This document shows, piece after piece, positions 1 to 12,764 of a stretch of 64,000 bases of DNA. The translations under genes were made by a program, and so were the position numbers. The notes under the pieces were generated by a model. That model was given only the letters and a program-made list of their open reading frames with translations, did not search any database and was not told the DNA's origin. Location: contig MPNW01000018.1 in the NCBI GenBank assembly GCA_011800805.1, forward strand, positions 82,772 through 146,771, in the 5' to 3' direction. The stretch comes from Hirudo medicinalis (Eukaryota > Annelida > Clitellata > Hirudinida > Hirudinidae). Each line of letters begins with the position of its first letter. Positions within the stretch are counted from its first letter, which is position 1.

Positions 1-709
1 TTATGATAATTATTTTCATGTTCCTTGGCTTAGATGCGTAAATGCTATTGAGTGCACCAATATTTGTTTTCTTATTACACCATGTTCTATGTTCTATGTA
101 TTGTCTACAATACTAATTGTGATTATATTAACGAGGATTTTTTGAAAAATTGACGCTTTTGCAATTGCGTAATTTTAATGAAACTAAATACCTTTATCAA
201 TTCAATGGAAAATAGCTAATGGGGAGGTTGAACGCATACAGGGTCTGTCATTGAGATATGACACCAACATTTTTTTACTATAATTTTGTTTTTACCTATC
301 ATATTTATACCAATTATTGTTATGAAGTGTATTTTTAAAATCGTGATATCGAAACTTCATCAGTTTAAATAAAGGTTCAATCGAATCCTTACCGCTATTT
401 AAATAAACTCTTTATTGACTGAAGATAATGGGTGCAAATAGCAGTTTTATGAGCATAGGAATCATTCCCATGAAAATGAATATTCACTCTTCTCTATCTG
501 ACTGAATCCCTCAAATGACATTCTTCCGAATAATAAATACGTTTATTCAGACTTTATGGACTTCCTCTTCTATTAATATAACCGCATTTTTGCATTAATT
601 TAAAGAAGTTTTTTAAAGAATAGTATCGATGTAAGCCAAATATGAGCTTATTTTATTACGAATTAAACAAAACATTTTTTGATAAAAATTAAAGATAGTT
701 TATGGTTTC
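1..709. other. AT-rich flank, nothing recognised
   Basis: I see no coding exon, RNA or clear repeat boundary here. The base composition is that of ordinary intergenic DNA in this window. Confidence 0.5.
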
Positions 710-985
710 GTGGCGGGCACTGATCATTTCTTTGAGGCCACCAAAAGCAGTTCCACAAGAGGACATGGATGTAAGCTATACAGGAAAGCAACGGGTACTC
801 TGAATAATAATTACGTCAGCACGAGAGTAGTTAATCTGCGGAACAAGCTAGACGAGGAGACAATACATTCAGATCAGTGGAACTATTTAAAATAGGACTA
901 TCGAAATTGGGATATTGAATTACAAAGGAATAGTTTATCACACAGACAATAGTCTGCTTAAACCGCTATAAATTAATGCTATGTT
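710..985 (+). mobile_element. 3' end of a decayed non-LTR retrotransposon
   Basis: The open frame 710-895 ends in the usual tail of LINE reverse-transcriptase ORFs: a TRGH..KL segment followed by YVSTRVVNLRNKL, the counterpart of the common FFSxRVVNLWNSLP tail. About 90 bp of following 3' sequence (roughly 880-985) is repeated with scattered differences at 40685-40795, where it also follows a degenerate version of the same protein tail. Two unlinked copies sharing both the ORF end and the 3' flank support one LINE family. No reverse-transcriptase core is present, so this is a 5'-truncated remnant. The window has no intact donor element of this family. Confidence 0.7.
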
Positions 986-1003
986 GTGTTGTGTCATGTC
1001 ATG

Positions 1004-1720
1004 TTATGTCGATACCTGGCTCAGGGAGTTATACAGTATTTTGTAATTTGCTAACCAAGAGCCTGGGGTGCACTTCCTCCCATGGATACAAACTGCACCG
1101 CCTCGATGATTGGTCATGTTTGACGCACTAACGAATGATGCAACACACAAACGGACTGAGATCAAATTTGTTCCAATGCACATGTGAATACGGTCAGTCT
1201 TTGTGGACTGAATAGACCAACAGCTTAAAAACATCTCAACAACGTTTGCTCCAGGAAGCGAATGCAGATGCTAACGTATTGAACCCCATTGACATTGGTG
1301 CATTCATCCACCATAACTGCGAAGTTTGTCAAGGCAACTACCCTGTCTCTTTGAATGACCTGCATAGCTTCTCCATTGGCTCCCAAAATACCTGTTATAC
1401 TTCTTTTGGATAGGTATGACCATTAGTTGGACAATGCTGTTGAAATTTGGTCAATCGACCACTGGAATCACAGGATGCTATAATCGATACCATCTGGTGC
1501 CAATGACATAAAGTATGCCCTCTAAACAAAAGTTTCATGCATTCAGTGCCTAATATTGCAGCATTATTCGATACGACATCAATTTTAGTCAAAACATCTG
1601 ACCCCTTGACATCCGCTGAGCAGTGACAGCAAATTTGAGTTGTTAGAAGCATGTTTTGCAGCTTTATCTGATATTTCGGCTTGCAGATACTGCAAACGAC
1701 CGCACAAACAACATACAATA
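1004..1720 (-). pseudogene. hAT-like (DUF4371-type) transposase remnant
   Basis: On the minus strand the reading frames contain, in order, a segment around 1340-1430, then FAVMVDECTNVNG (about 1280-1330), which matches the conserved 'ADEATDVSN' block of DUF4371 hAT-type transposase-derived proteins, then SASNMTNHRGGAV (about 1090-1130), which matches their 'DGASNM' block. The spacing between blocks fits the family. The blocks lie in different frames and stop codons interrupt them, so this is a dead copy. Such sequences resemble ZMYM6/FAM200/GTF2IRD2-type domesticated genes, but the frame breaks argue against a functional gene. No terminal inverted repeats were found with confidence. Confidence 0.65.
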
Positions 1721-2030
1721 TCCAGCTGGAGAGTAAGAGTAAACTTGAGGAGCTCGTAGTAACTCAGACAATGAAAAGCAAAGAGGATGGTCCATACAGC
1801 AAGGGCATTTAAACTCTTATGATCAAAGATCAGAAGTCTGGCCTTTTATTGACGTCGATAATTAAGATCTGTAGCGACAGCGGCATTGACGACGAAGACG
1901 CTACAGAGTTCGCTACAAATTTTATTTACAACAACGGCAACAATGCTTCGACTGACAACATAACTGCTGGAGTAGCAGCGTAGCGACGTAGCGGGAAGAG
2001 TAGGAGAGAGAAGGAAAGAATGCCAAAACT
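1721..2030. other. Unassigned, probably transposon flank
   Basis: This stretch is richer in GC than its surroundings and has several GACG/GCGAC-containing words, but no sustained reading frame. It directly abuts the transposase remnant and may be part of the same element. Confidence 0.3.
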
Positions 2031-2034
2031 AATT

Positions 2035-2240
2035 GTTCATTAACGTCCGTTGCATAGCTAGATGATTAGGACGGTGCTCCCGCAACGGGATTCGAATCCG
2101 TGCTGCGTGTGTGTGTGTGTGTTTAATTAACGTCCATTTCATAACTAGATGATTAGGACGGAAATCCGTGCTGCCGTGTGTGTGTGTGTGTGTTTAATTA
2201 ACGTCCATTTCATAACTAGATGATTAGGACGGACCGTGCT
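2035..2240. repeat. Tandem repeat with GT microsatellites and tRNA-like box
   Basis: Three near-copies of a 65-80 bp unit follow one another. Each contains CATAACTAGATGATTAGGAC (TAGCTAGATG in the first copy) and the first two end in (GT)n runs at about 2106-2121 and 2176-2192. The first unit also holds GGGATTCGAATCC, a good match to the Pol III B box, about 30 bases after an A-box-like TAGCTAGATG. The A-to-B spacing is shorter than in a real tRNA, so this is best read as a tRNA-like (SINE-type) module that was tandemly copied and lost its B box in later units. Confidence 0.6.
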
Positions 2241-2434
2241 GCCCTGACGTAGTTTCTTAAATAGCCAGTCAGGACAAAGGAGGATGACCACAAACAAAGG
2301 ATGCGTGCCTGGTAAGTCATCGCTGATAGGGTTAGGGTCAGCACGTGATTATGATAGATGTGCGATCCTACAGATCTCCTGGATTCGGTGTTGTTCCTTT
2401 TGAAACTCGATGACGATGACGATATAGAGTTTGA

Positions 2435-2475
2435 TTAGAGTGGCGTATGTTCAAAAGAACTTCAAAACCTTCAGA
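2435..2475. repeat. Dispersed short repeat with GTTC/GAAC palindrome, copy 1
   Basis: A core AGAGTGGCGTATGTTC, four to five bases, then GAACTTCAAAAC is preceded by a (GAYGAY)n tract. Closely similar copies lie at 18977-19014 and 55298-55336. The shared core and the GTTC...GAAC inverted repeat suggest the end of an interspersed element. I do not recognise the family. Confidence 0.6.
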
Positions 2476-3334
2476 TGAGCCCGACATTCAACACCCAAAG
2501 ATGCAAGTGTACCAATTAACGCATCAACCAAATGGGGATGAAGCCGTCGGGGGGGTGGGGTAATAACTCCCCTGACCTGGCTTATCATGTTTAATTCGTT
2601 TAATTCATCAGAACAGATTTCTTAAGAACATTCTTTTATTTATAGATCATTTTCCTTTTGATGCATACATCATAAAATGTTTTCTTTTAAATTCATTTAT
2701 AATGTATGTATATATTTGCTTTTCTATTGTTGATGATCCTCATTTAACGTGATACTATTTAAATGGTTTATTAAATTCAAGCAATAAGTTATTAATTTTT
2801 AATATAAAATATTAATTACATCAAACTTTTACGTTTCATATGTAGTATAGTTTTTAATCATAAAATCAACCAGAAAATTTGAATTAAATTTAGTTTTACA
2901 CTTGTTTTGTTTTAAAAGATTCATAATGACACTCTTCCGTATATTCTGAGTAAATTATTGGATTGTATTTTATTATACTTAAATCGCGTTTTTTGGTGTT
3001 TTATCCTAAAATAATAGCAAATATTTTTGAAAATTGGAAAGTCTCCGTGGTGTTGACAAATGTTACTATGAATGGTTAGTATGTAATAAATACCTGCGCT
3101 GAAATTATTTCTGCAAGTCCCCACATTTATTAATTAATCATCGAAAATACACCTGATTGAGTCTAAAAAAAAAAACAGAGAGATTTCAAGGATTTAAACC
3201 AAATTCTAAATATTTGAATGTGAAACTAAATTACATGCATTTAAATGTAAGTGCTTGAGTACAATTAATTGACAATCGATAGTCACTTAATAAATAAAAT
3301 AAATTATTAACATATTTCTACATTATTTAATAAA
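2476..3334. other. Intergenic, upstream of the TBC gene
   Basis: AT-rich sequence without recognisable exons. The last few hundred bases should hold the promoter and 5' UTR of the TBC-domain gene beginning at 3335. No TATA box stands out above the AT-rich background. Confidence 0.4.
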
Positions 3335-6300
3335 ATGGGTGTTGTTGAAGTAACTCAGCTTATAATTTATTCAGAGGGTGAACAAATAAAAACCCAGAAT
3401 GAAATAAGGGAACAAGAAGGAATTGTTGCCAGATATGAAATGGTAATTTATATATATTTAATTAATTTTATACTTTAAATCAAATTATTATTTTCCATAA
3501 ATAAATAAAATAAATTAGGGAAGGGCAAAAGATGCAGAAATAGATGAATGGGAAGACCCATCACTTGAGGTGTATCATGTCACTGATCACTATGGCTTCA
3601 TACAGTTAGTAGCTGCTTATCTTTTGCTTGTATTTATTTGATGAGAGTGTCATTTTGTGACAGCCAAGACAAAAATTCTGAAGAAATAGCAAGGCTGGAT
3701 TCAAAGGTTTGCAATTTTAATTTTTTGCATCATTTTAGTTTTTGATGGCATTGTGATGCTTAAATTATTGCAGCTTAGATTTTGCTAATTTTGATACAAG
3801 TGTTTACATTTCTGGTGCAACATCATACTTTATTATTTTAAGTCAAATAGAAAAATATAAAAGAAAACAGAACTTCAAAATAATTTAATTTCAGGTCATT
3901 GAGACAAAGTTGAATCGTGAAAAAAAGTGGCTTGCAATGACCAAGGACTCACCTCAGTGGGAGAAAGCCTGCAAATCAAACAAGGTTTGCATTTATTTTA
4001 GACTTTCTTTCAACTGAGTTATGAAATTTCACATGTCATCATGTCAGGTGACAGAAAGAACTTATAAAGGCATTCCAGAGAAAATACGTGGTGTTGCTTG
4101 GTGTCTGATGCTGAACATCAAGAATGTCAAAGAAAAGAACCAAGGGGTGTATGAGGTTACTTTATTTCTTAAGAAATATTTCTTGTTATATGCTAGCATT
4201 TGATGTATTTTTATTATTCATCATGAAATAATCACTCTAATGATGTATATAATTTTGTATAATGACCATACTTTATGAATAATCTTGACTCTGTCACTCA
4301 AATAAGGAAAAATTGATGTTTAGAATTAACCATTGACTTTGTCAAACATGTTTGTTTTGAGATATTATTATTATTAATCCACTAAATGTGCTATGCTCAT
4401 GCTTTATTTTATCAAACAAATATTACTTTAGGTGTGTATTTCTGTTGCAGACATTAACTTCATTCAAAGAGGTGTTATTATGTCACTGAAGTTGTTATTA
4501 TGAAATAATTATTATTAATATATAATCTATATTCTTGTGGATAGAAAATGAGAGATTTGTCAAAGAAATGGTCGACATATGTCAAGCAGATTGATTTGGA
4601 CATAAACAGAACTTTCAGGGAACACATCATGTTCAGGAAACGTTATGACATCAAGTAAATATGTTCGTAATAATTTGAATTGTGAATGGAATATTGCATT
4701 GGCTTGAAGATTTCAACATCCATCTTTGAATAAATAGAAATTTATTTAGCTGTTATGTGTTCATTAAAAAATAGGATTGCATTTGTTTTCTTCAATTTTA
4801 CATTGAATTGTATTTAAGGCAACAGGCCCTGTTCAATGTTCTGTGTGCATACTCTTTATATGATGAGGATGTAGGTTACTGCCAAGGAATGAGTGAAGTA
4901 GCAGCCTTACTCCTGATGTTCATGAATGAAGAAGTAAATGTTAAGATTTTTAGTAACAATGTTTCTTATAATTTATTAATTCATTTGTTACTTATTAAAA
5001 AAAACTGCTCATCATATATTCAGGAAGCATTTTGGTGTTTTGTAGTCCTCATGACTGATGAGAAGCACAACATGAGAGGTGAGAATTGAAAGCTTTTGTT
5101 TACTTTATCTCAAATTTGGTCAAACATCTCTTCAGAGATGATAAGATTAAGAAATTACAATTCATTTGTTTGTTGTTTATTCATATGTCTGCTTATCTTG
5201 CATCTAAGTGAACATCACCTCAAATTTATTACTGATTTAGACCTTAGAGGGGTTCATTTCTCATTACTTATAGGATTTTTCCTTCCAAGTTTTCCAAAGT
5301 TAATTAGATTCAAGGATCACCACGATGAAGTAACAAGGAAGAATCTTAAAAAAGTTAAAAAGCACTTGGTATGTGGAGTCATTTTTGAAATTAAACCTTA
5401 AATTAAATTTAATTAACTGCATTAAAATGTTTGTGCTTTGCCATCATCAACTTAATTTAACCTTAAATGGTTTCTTCTCATGTGCTGCATCAGGACAGGA
5501 ATAACATTCACACAATGAGCTTCTGCATCAAATGGTTCATGCAATGTTTTCTTGACCGAGTTAGAATCCATTTATTTAATTGAAAAATTTCTTATCTAAA
5601 CATATTTTGGGAAAAGTGTTTGTGATGTAAATGTTTTATTTTATTAGTTTGATCTCATTTCTTTTTATTTTTTTTTAAATTACGCTCTTCATTAGAAGTT
5701 CATGTTTTTTTTTGCGTTCTAGCCATTCATGTCTGGTGTCAGTTTTAATTGATTCAAACTATTATTTTTATTTGAAAAAATTAATTTTGTTTCAATTGAT
5801 TGTAGGTGCCATTTTCTTTGGCTTTGAGGTTTTGGGACATTTATATTTGGGAAGGTGAAGGGGTTTTGATTGCTGTGGCGTTTACCATACTTCGCTTACA
5901 GAGAGGTACTTTCAAAAGCTACAAATTATGATTTAGGGAAGTGCCTTCTCTTATCAATTTGTTTTTTGCTTAATCAGCATTATTGCTTAACATGTTGGAG
6001 AGTTGTGAGTGAACATAACACTTTATAAGTCCAGGTGGCAATGACATTTATGATGTTTAATTTTATATTGCCATTGCCACCAGGATTTTCACTATTTTGT
6101 TTAAATGTTTTTTGTTTTACAAGTTGTTATGTCTTATATAGTTGTGGTATTCCAGGGGAGGTTTGTTCATGCTGTTGGTGATTATTTAGTAACAACCATA
6201 ACAGTAATATTTGGCATGTTAACTGAAAAGGGAATAACTAGCATCATTAACTAAGATTCATTGTGTTTTAATATCAGAGAGGCTACTAAAGTTATCAGAA

Positions 6301-8931
6301 GAAGAAATACTGAGGTTTTTTCAGTCTGATCTGACAGAGGATTTTGGCTGCAGCGATGAAGTGGTGATCAGAACATTAAAGTTGAGCATGAATGAGCTGA
6401 GACAGTCAAACAAACTCATTCCAAAGAGGCCTCCAGGGACCGAGGGATTCGCCAAGAAGCTCGGCTCGTTTATGCCTCCCCAGACCCCCGAAGCCGAGAC
6501 GCTCATGACGAGGGCAGCTTCCATGAACGGTGCAACTGCCAATTTAAAATCTGTGAGATGATTTGAGTTTTTAGCCTAATGTCTTTTTTTAATAAATTAA
6601 TTTACTTTCATTCAAAATATTCGATAACATGTGGTAATGAGGAGTGACACTTTAATCACTGTTCATATCAGTCTTTTGATCACCTTTTGGTAATGAGTAG
6701 AATTTATTTGAGTTTGGATTGTACATTCTGCAATGGAAAATGTTTAATCATCGAGAGTTCATCATTTCATTTTTAAATGCATTAATTGTTCAAGATATTT
6801 TTCATAAAGACCAGAGTTAGCATACCCGCTGATGGTGGACCAGAACTTGGAGTAGAGCTTCTCATCCAGGAAAACGAAAGCGGGTGGAGAACTGTGGACC
6901 GGTAGGTATTAGCTGTAATTACTTGCAAACAAAAAGGGTCGGAACCTAAATTTAATTATTGTTTCAGGTTTTATCTCAGGATTGTTTTGATGACCTGGCA
7001 GACAAATCAGACAACAGTCCTCTCTTCCGTCTGAGACAACAGGCGGATGATGGACTCAGCTCTTGCACCTCCCTTGCTAGTCATGATTATGATAACACCA
7101 GCTTTTATGAAGGAGATGATGACCTGTCTGCTAAGGCAAACAAAGATGGCCGTGGAAGTCCAGATACTCTCAATGGATCAAATGAGGTCACGCAACTAGT
7201 TAGTACCAGTGTCTGTTATGGACGCTCATGTCTTATATTGTCATAATTTGCATAAGTTCATTTTAAGGTTAAGGAATTTGGTTGTTTTTGGATTTATGTT
7301 GAATTTTGAATAATTAAAATTAAGATATTGGAAATCCTGATTTGGTGTATATTTTTAAATTTAATTTAGACAAGAATAAATAAATGTAGGATGTTAACAC
7401 TGCACATTTTGATTGGTTAATGAAAATTTCTAATTTCAAAAGTTAAAGTAAAATGTAATAGTAAATAATAGCTTAGAGGACTTATTAATGCAAAAAAAAA
7501 AATGCCTATATGATATCTAACATGAAAACATGGTCTCAATAATGAACTTACTGTCATAATGTTAGTTATAATTATAGAAACTCTTGTGAGCAGCTAGGAT
7601 TTTAACTCTTAACAGAGCTGCACCAAAGTGAAAGCCTTAACCACTCGATTAACAACGCCCAGTTGGGTCTGAATGATGAACTTACTATTATAATGTAACA
7701 TATGCTTTAGCCAAGCTTGAAGTAATAATATTATTATATTAATATTATAATAATAATATATTAATTATATTATAATAATATAATAATAATATATTAATTA
7801 TATTATAATAATATAATAATATTATTATATTATATTATATATTATATTAATATTATAATAATAATATATTAATTATATTATAATAATATAATAATAATAT
7901 CACATTTGACAATTCCCTTTGTTATTTAGCAAGAAGATGATGATATAAATAATGGAGAGAAGTTGATGAAGGCTGCTTACAACCAGAGTGATTCTCGTAA
8001 AACAGCCAATGAACCTTCCCTTCTAACAAAACCAAATTTAAGATTAGATCCAGAAAGTTTGCATCTGCACAATAAAGATTCTATACAAAATGCACTTGCA
8101 TTTTATAAAACTATTCCTTCTGGTACCAATTACATAATGAAAGATAATCCTGTTGTGCCTTACAATTCCAAAGCTGATCATATCATCCCTTCAGATCCAG
8201 TTGTCAGTTATAGAATGCCTTATAGTCAGTCTTCTGGTAATGTTAGAAATGCTTCATCTCCTGTGACACCCGCAATAAAACACTTTCCACAATATCCTCC
8301 AAATCGGGTTGTAGCTCCTTCAACATCTTCTGGACCTCATATATACAGTGCTTTTAGAAAGAATATCTCTTTAAATTCATCTTACCTTGGCAAGAAACTG
8401 CAACATAAAAATGTTCAACGTGACCAGAGTACTGCAGCAACGAAACAAGGAGTTTCTGTAGTCATGATTGGGGAGGAAAAAGATGTAATTGTGAGCAACA
8501 ATAAATATGATACAATTTTTCCCAACCAAAAAACCAATGGGCAGACTCATCCGGGAAGTGATTTGCGACGTCGTGGCTTTATGTCAGTAAGTTCGACTGG
8601 AGGATCGAGTGAACTTTTGAAGAACCCAGGAGTCTCTTCTACTGCCACCAAGATGCAAGGAGAAAGAAACCATTTTCATCATAGTACATCAGATTTGTCA
8701 TGTGAAAGCAAAACACATCATTTTGTTTCTTCAAAGCCACTGCTTGACACTGGTCTTTACCATCCTGATTATAAAGGGGTGACCAGAATCTGGACTGGAA
8801 GTCCTGTGACCAGCATCCGATCCAGTAATCTGGCTCCTCCCCCAGCTTTAAATAAGGTTTCAAATGCATTCTCCAGTCCATCAAATAAATCTGATGGAAA
8901 GAAAGCTCCTGCTTTATACACCCGCTTCTAA
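3335..8931 (+). CDS. USP6NL: USP6NL/RN-tre-like TBC-domain Rab GTPase-activating protein
   Basis: A TBC protein that should stimulate GTP hydrolysis by Rab GTPases (family role: Rab5/Rab43 in endocytic and Golgi traffic). Exons by splice signals and phase: 3335-3442, 3519-3604, 3664-3706, 3895-3984, 4048-4155, 4545-4654, 4819-4933, 5024-5078, 5274-5368, 5494-5559, 5816-5905, 6278-6552, 6810-about 6901, about 6969-7200, and a terminal exon about 7930-8931. The N-terminus has the RN-tre-like '[20 protein letters not shown]' region. The arginine finger (IDLDINR) is in exon 6 and the glutamine finger ([10 protein letters not shown]) in exon 7, so the catalytic pair is intact. The long last exon encodes a Ser/Pro-rich disordered tail ending ALYTRF. 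The ATG at 3335 is the first in frame. The 6901/6969 junction does not keep frame with the best donor; a weaker donor at 6891 would. Confidence 0.88.
7570..7696 (-). mobile_element. tRNA-derived SINE, copy 1 (in USP6NL intron)
   Basis: Sequence from about 7572 to 7668 aligns with the SINE at 47087-47203. On the minus strand it has a B-box-like GAGTTAAAATCCTAGC and the same GCACC..AAGTGAAAGCC-type middle. Imperfect direct repeats of about 21 bp flank it (7542-7562 and 7676-7696), as expected for target-site duplications. It sits in the last intron of the TBC gene, antisense to it. Confidence 0.65.
7720..7905. repeat. AT-only palindromic tandem repeat
   Basis: About 185 bp made almost wholly of TAATATTATAATAATA-type words and their complements, so each strand can fold on itself. 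It lies in the last intron of the TBC gene, 25 bp before the terminal exon's acceptor. It is a likely polymorphic and assembly-difficult tract. Confidence 0.85.
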
Positions 8932-10112
8932 ACTAGAATTCAATGTTTTGTGAATCTTATACTTTTCGTGTTGTTCGTTTTCTAAAATATACAACCCTGC
9001 ATTGAAATGGATGTCATCACTCGATCAGAGCTGCTGCATATGTTTTTTGCAAGTAAGTTAACTTGTTTGTGAAACAACGATATTTTCAATTTGTAACTTT
9101 TAGATAAGCATGACTTGCTTCCTTAGGCGAAATGTGTGAAATGTGTAGAAATGTGACATGCTTTTGAGCTTTAGGCCTGATATCTCTTGGATATGTACTA
9201 TAGTATAAGTGAATTAAAATAATTATGCTGTTGCCATGCAAGTTTTGTTTCTAGAAATTGTAAATTTAACAAATGCTAAATGTAATTTTCTGATGCAACA
9301 CTTGTAAAATGTCTTTATTTATTTGCTGGAACACATTGTAGATATTCATAAGAATTAGTCTGTAATACAAATGTCTGTTGTCACAGCTAATTCTTGGTTG
9401 TTTAAACATTCTTCTTTGTTCTGAGTTAAGTCAGTAGTATAACTTTTTTTTTATTTTGAGTTTTTTCTATTACTTTTTGAAAGTGAAAGTTAAATGAAGA
9501 TGTGTCTCAATGTTTTGAATATGTTTTGCATCTAATTATATATAAAGACATTTCAATTATTTGTGTATATCTTGTTATTCTGAGAATGACAAATTGATCA
9601 TGAAGGACCAAATCAGGTTCTTTGGGGACCAGTTATTAGCCAAGTAAATCTTTGCAATTTTAAGGGGTTTTAAGACTTCTGATGTTCAGGATTTTTAATT
9701 TCTATGAAAAATTGTGAAAACTTTACAAACTTTGTTAATCCTGAGCAAACATCAATTTCTTACTAGTTATTTCAAAACAAAATTTAAGTGAAAGGTTTAC
9801 ATCATCTTCTAAATCACAAACTGTAACATGAGGATTAACAGTTTCTAATTTAATTAGCTCCTTTGGCTGCCAGTCTAAAAAGGGTTTACTGCTTATCAAT
9901 TGCAGCACATTCTATTATCCACTCTTCCTTTATTTTATTTCTGCAACAAAATATTCACTTTAATTGTTCAATTATGAATATTCATCTGATAAACCATTAG
10001 GAGTAATATCCACAACAGGACAAGTAAAAGCTATAATGATAGTTTGAAAACAGACTCAAATAATTTTGAAATGATTTAGTATGCTTGTATGGGATTGTCA
10101 TTCTCTACAAAT
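8932..10112. other. Convergent 3' flanks
   Basis: Between the stop codon of the TBC gene (+) and that of the disordered-protein gene (-). AT-rich and without coding signal; it should hold both 3' UTRs and polyadenylation sites. Confidence 0.5.
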
Positions 10113-12764
10113 TTATACAAAAAATGCTCCTGCTCGATTAAAAGCATGCAAATTAGAAATGTGAGTTTCCTTTTTAGGTTGGTTTTGAGTTGAATCATAA
10201 AATGGTCTGGAATCTTTACAATGGAGTGAATCCACACTTTTCCAGTCAGTGAGATCCTTGTCATTACCTGCTAATACTGAAGTTTTGTTGAAGGCTGGTG
10301 AGTTTCCAAAACATAGATCAAATATTCGGGCATGATCATTATGCTTCACTGTCATGAATGCTCTGAGGTCCAAAAATGGTTCAACAGAGTTTTTGCTGGC
10401 ATCAGAGCTATCTAACAGCTGAAGGTTGTCATTTGAAGGGGAAATTTGTTTTTCAAAAGAATATGTTTGTGTCTCTGTGTTATCTGCTTCCTTTCCTACC
10501 ATTGGCAAATCAGGTGTAGAAGGGATAACTGAGGACCTGTATTCTACATTTTTGGGAGATTCTGAACAAAAATGCAATTCCTCAAACAGAGACAAAGTTG
10601 ATCTACTTGTGAAACTGTTTAGAGGAGGTGATTGTCTTTCATTGCCTGGAATCTTTGAATGAATTCTTTTCATCACTTGTGATAGTTCACCCATAATAGC
10701 ACAAGATTGAGATGTTGTGTCATCAAATACTTCGAGGGATTCATTATCACTTTCGTAATCAGATTTCTTTTCTTTAGGTGAACGATTCGTTTCCATGCTC
10801 AAATGTTCAAGAATTGATTGAAATGTGAGATCAGTTTCACTTTCTTTTATACTAACTTCTGAATTACTTGATTTGTTGGTGATGACTTTGAGTTGAGCCT
10901 TTTTTTCCATACTGTCAGAGCTCTGAGGATATGCTTGCTGTACAGATAAAATATTTTCATATAATGATTCATTTTTTAAATCTTGTCTGTCTTTGATTAT
11001 AGGTGAATTACTGATGAATGGAGATCCACTTTTTCCAATTTCAGAGATTTTGTTCAAGCAACACATCTTCCTGTCATCCCTTGGAGATTCAAACAAATTT
11101 ATATGAAGAGTATTCTCTGCCTGAGTGTTTTTTATTCCATCTTCATATTTTCCTGTATCACCATCTCCAATAGGACTGTGTTTCCATAAGTCATTTCCTT
11201 CTTTCTTATTGTTTGTTTTTAAATCAAAAATGTCAATATCTAAGTGTAGGTCAAGTTTGTCAGTTTTCAGTGTTTCTATGGCACATTTCTTAGAAGGCAT
11301 TGCTGTTTCAGTCATCGCATGGATTTCTGTTCCCTTCTGTGCAATCATTGGGACATCTGATGGCGTCAGCTTGCCTTTGCTTATAAATTCATGGCTATTG
11401 ATTTCAAACTTACTTGATTCATGTGCAACATTTTCTAGATATCTTTTTGCTAGAGTTTTAATTCTTCTGTCAAAAGGTTGATTATAATGAATGGAAGGAA
11501 TTTTATTTAAATTTATGGCATTCTGCTCATGTTTTTCAACAAAGATATTTCCTGGATTGTTATTTGTCATGTCAGGGTTGAATTCATCACCAGTCAAATA
11601 AATGGTTGTTACAAATTTAGCCACCTTTGGAGTATGGTAAAACTGTGACCCATCTTTGGATACGAACTTCCTAATCTCTAAATTATTTTCTGTCTGAATT
11701 TTTGATAACATTTGCATCTCTGGCAAAGGAATTTTCTCAACACTCAGTTCAGATTCATGAGAAAATGAAGTTTCCCTTTTATAAGGCTCATGACATGATG
11801 AATTAGTGAGTGGCCTCTTAAATTTTTCCCCAAATGCATATGGGGTGTAGTCTGTACAGTACGATTCATTGCAGGAGAGATTGTTCAATGATTCTGAACT
11901 GAAAGTTTGAGTTTTACTTCCTTCACTTTTAACTGAATGATCTCTTGATTGGGGTGTGTGAGTAGCATCTTTGTTTATATGAATTGATTCCAAAGACTTC
12001 ACTCTGTTAGTTTCATCAAATTTTGGAACTTTACTGAAATTTTCATGGCCAGATGAATTACTGTTGCTTGGGACTTTAACCAATTGTTCACAATTTAAAG
12101 TTGATTCGATTGATTTTAAAGGTGTACTGGACACAGCACTGATTGTATTTTTTATTTCTGGGTTATCTAAAACTATATTTGAATTGGGAGAATTTTGAAG
12201 ATTTCTAATATTGTAGGACATTTCTTGACATTCAAAATGAGAAAGTGGGCGGCTTTTTTGATGATTTGGAAATGCTTCAGCCTTGATCCTTGAGACTGGA
12301 AGATGGTTGGCAGACCTACTGGACTGTCGAAACAGATTTGTAGGAAGATGGTATGCTATAATTGGCTTCTTTGAGGTCAGGCCATAGTATGAGTTGAAAT
12401 TATTTTGTTGTTGGATGCCATTGATTTGTATATCTTTTGTTTTGAGTGAAGTTGACAATTTATTATCTTGTTTTCCACTCTGCTTAGATGTTTCACAATA
12501 TGTTTGTTGGCTGGTCCTTCTGTGAGATCCAACAACAGCTGTGGCAATTGTTGATTGATCATCTGAAGTCAAACCAACACTACTAATTCAAATTATAACA
12601 CAAAATTTAAAATGAAACCCCTAGTTTAGAAACTAACAATAAGATTTACCAATTAATCCACTTTGTAGTTAGTGTACTCATTATATCTTTAAAAATGAAG
12701 ATGTAATTAATAAGTAATAAAAGCAATTAAACAAAAACTCTTAAAATGAAGTACCTGCTCTCAT
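10113..12764 (-). CDS. Large disordered protein of unknown function (ORF B)
   Basis: A single open exon (10113-12562) with no stop for over 810 codons. It is Ser/Asn/Lys/Glu-rich, with no recognised domain, signal peptide or membrane segment. The first in-frame Met inside this exon lies about 118 codons in. A strong acceptor (TTTGACTTCAG) at 12563 joins in phase to the donor CAG|GTACTT at 12755/12754, which adds ATG AGA GCA G at 12764-12755 and would give a start M-R-A and 819 residues. That ATG overlaps the stop codon of ORF A. I do not recognise a homologue; the composition suggests a scaffold or regulatory protein. It could be the C-terminal part of one protein with ORF A, separated by an indel. 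Confidence 0.6.

Noticed and set aside
2080..2115. Possible tRNA gene with B box GGGATTCGAATCC
   Set aside because: The A-to-B spacing is too short, no acceptor stem pairs, and the unit is repeated beside microsatellites. It fits a tRNA-derived repeat.
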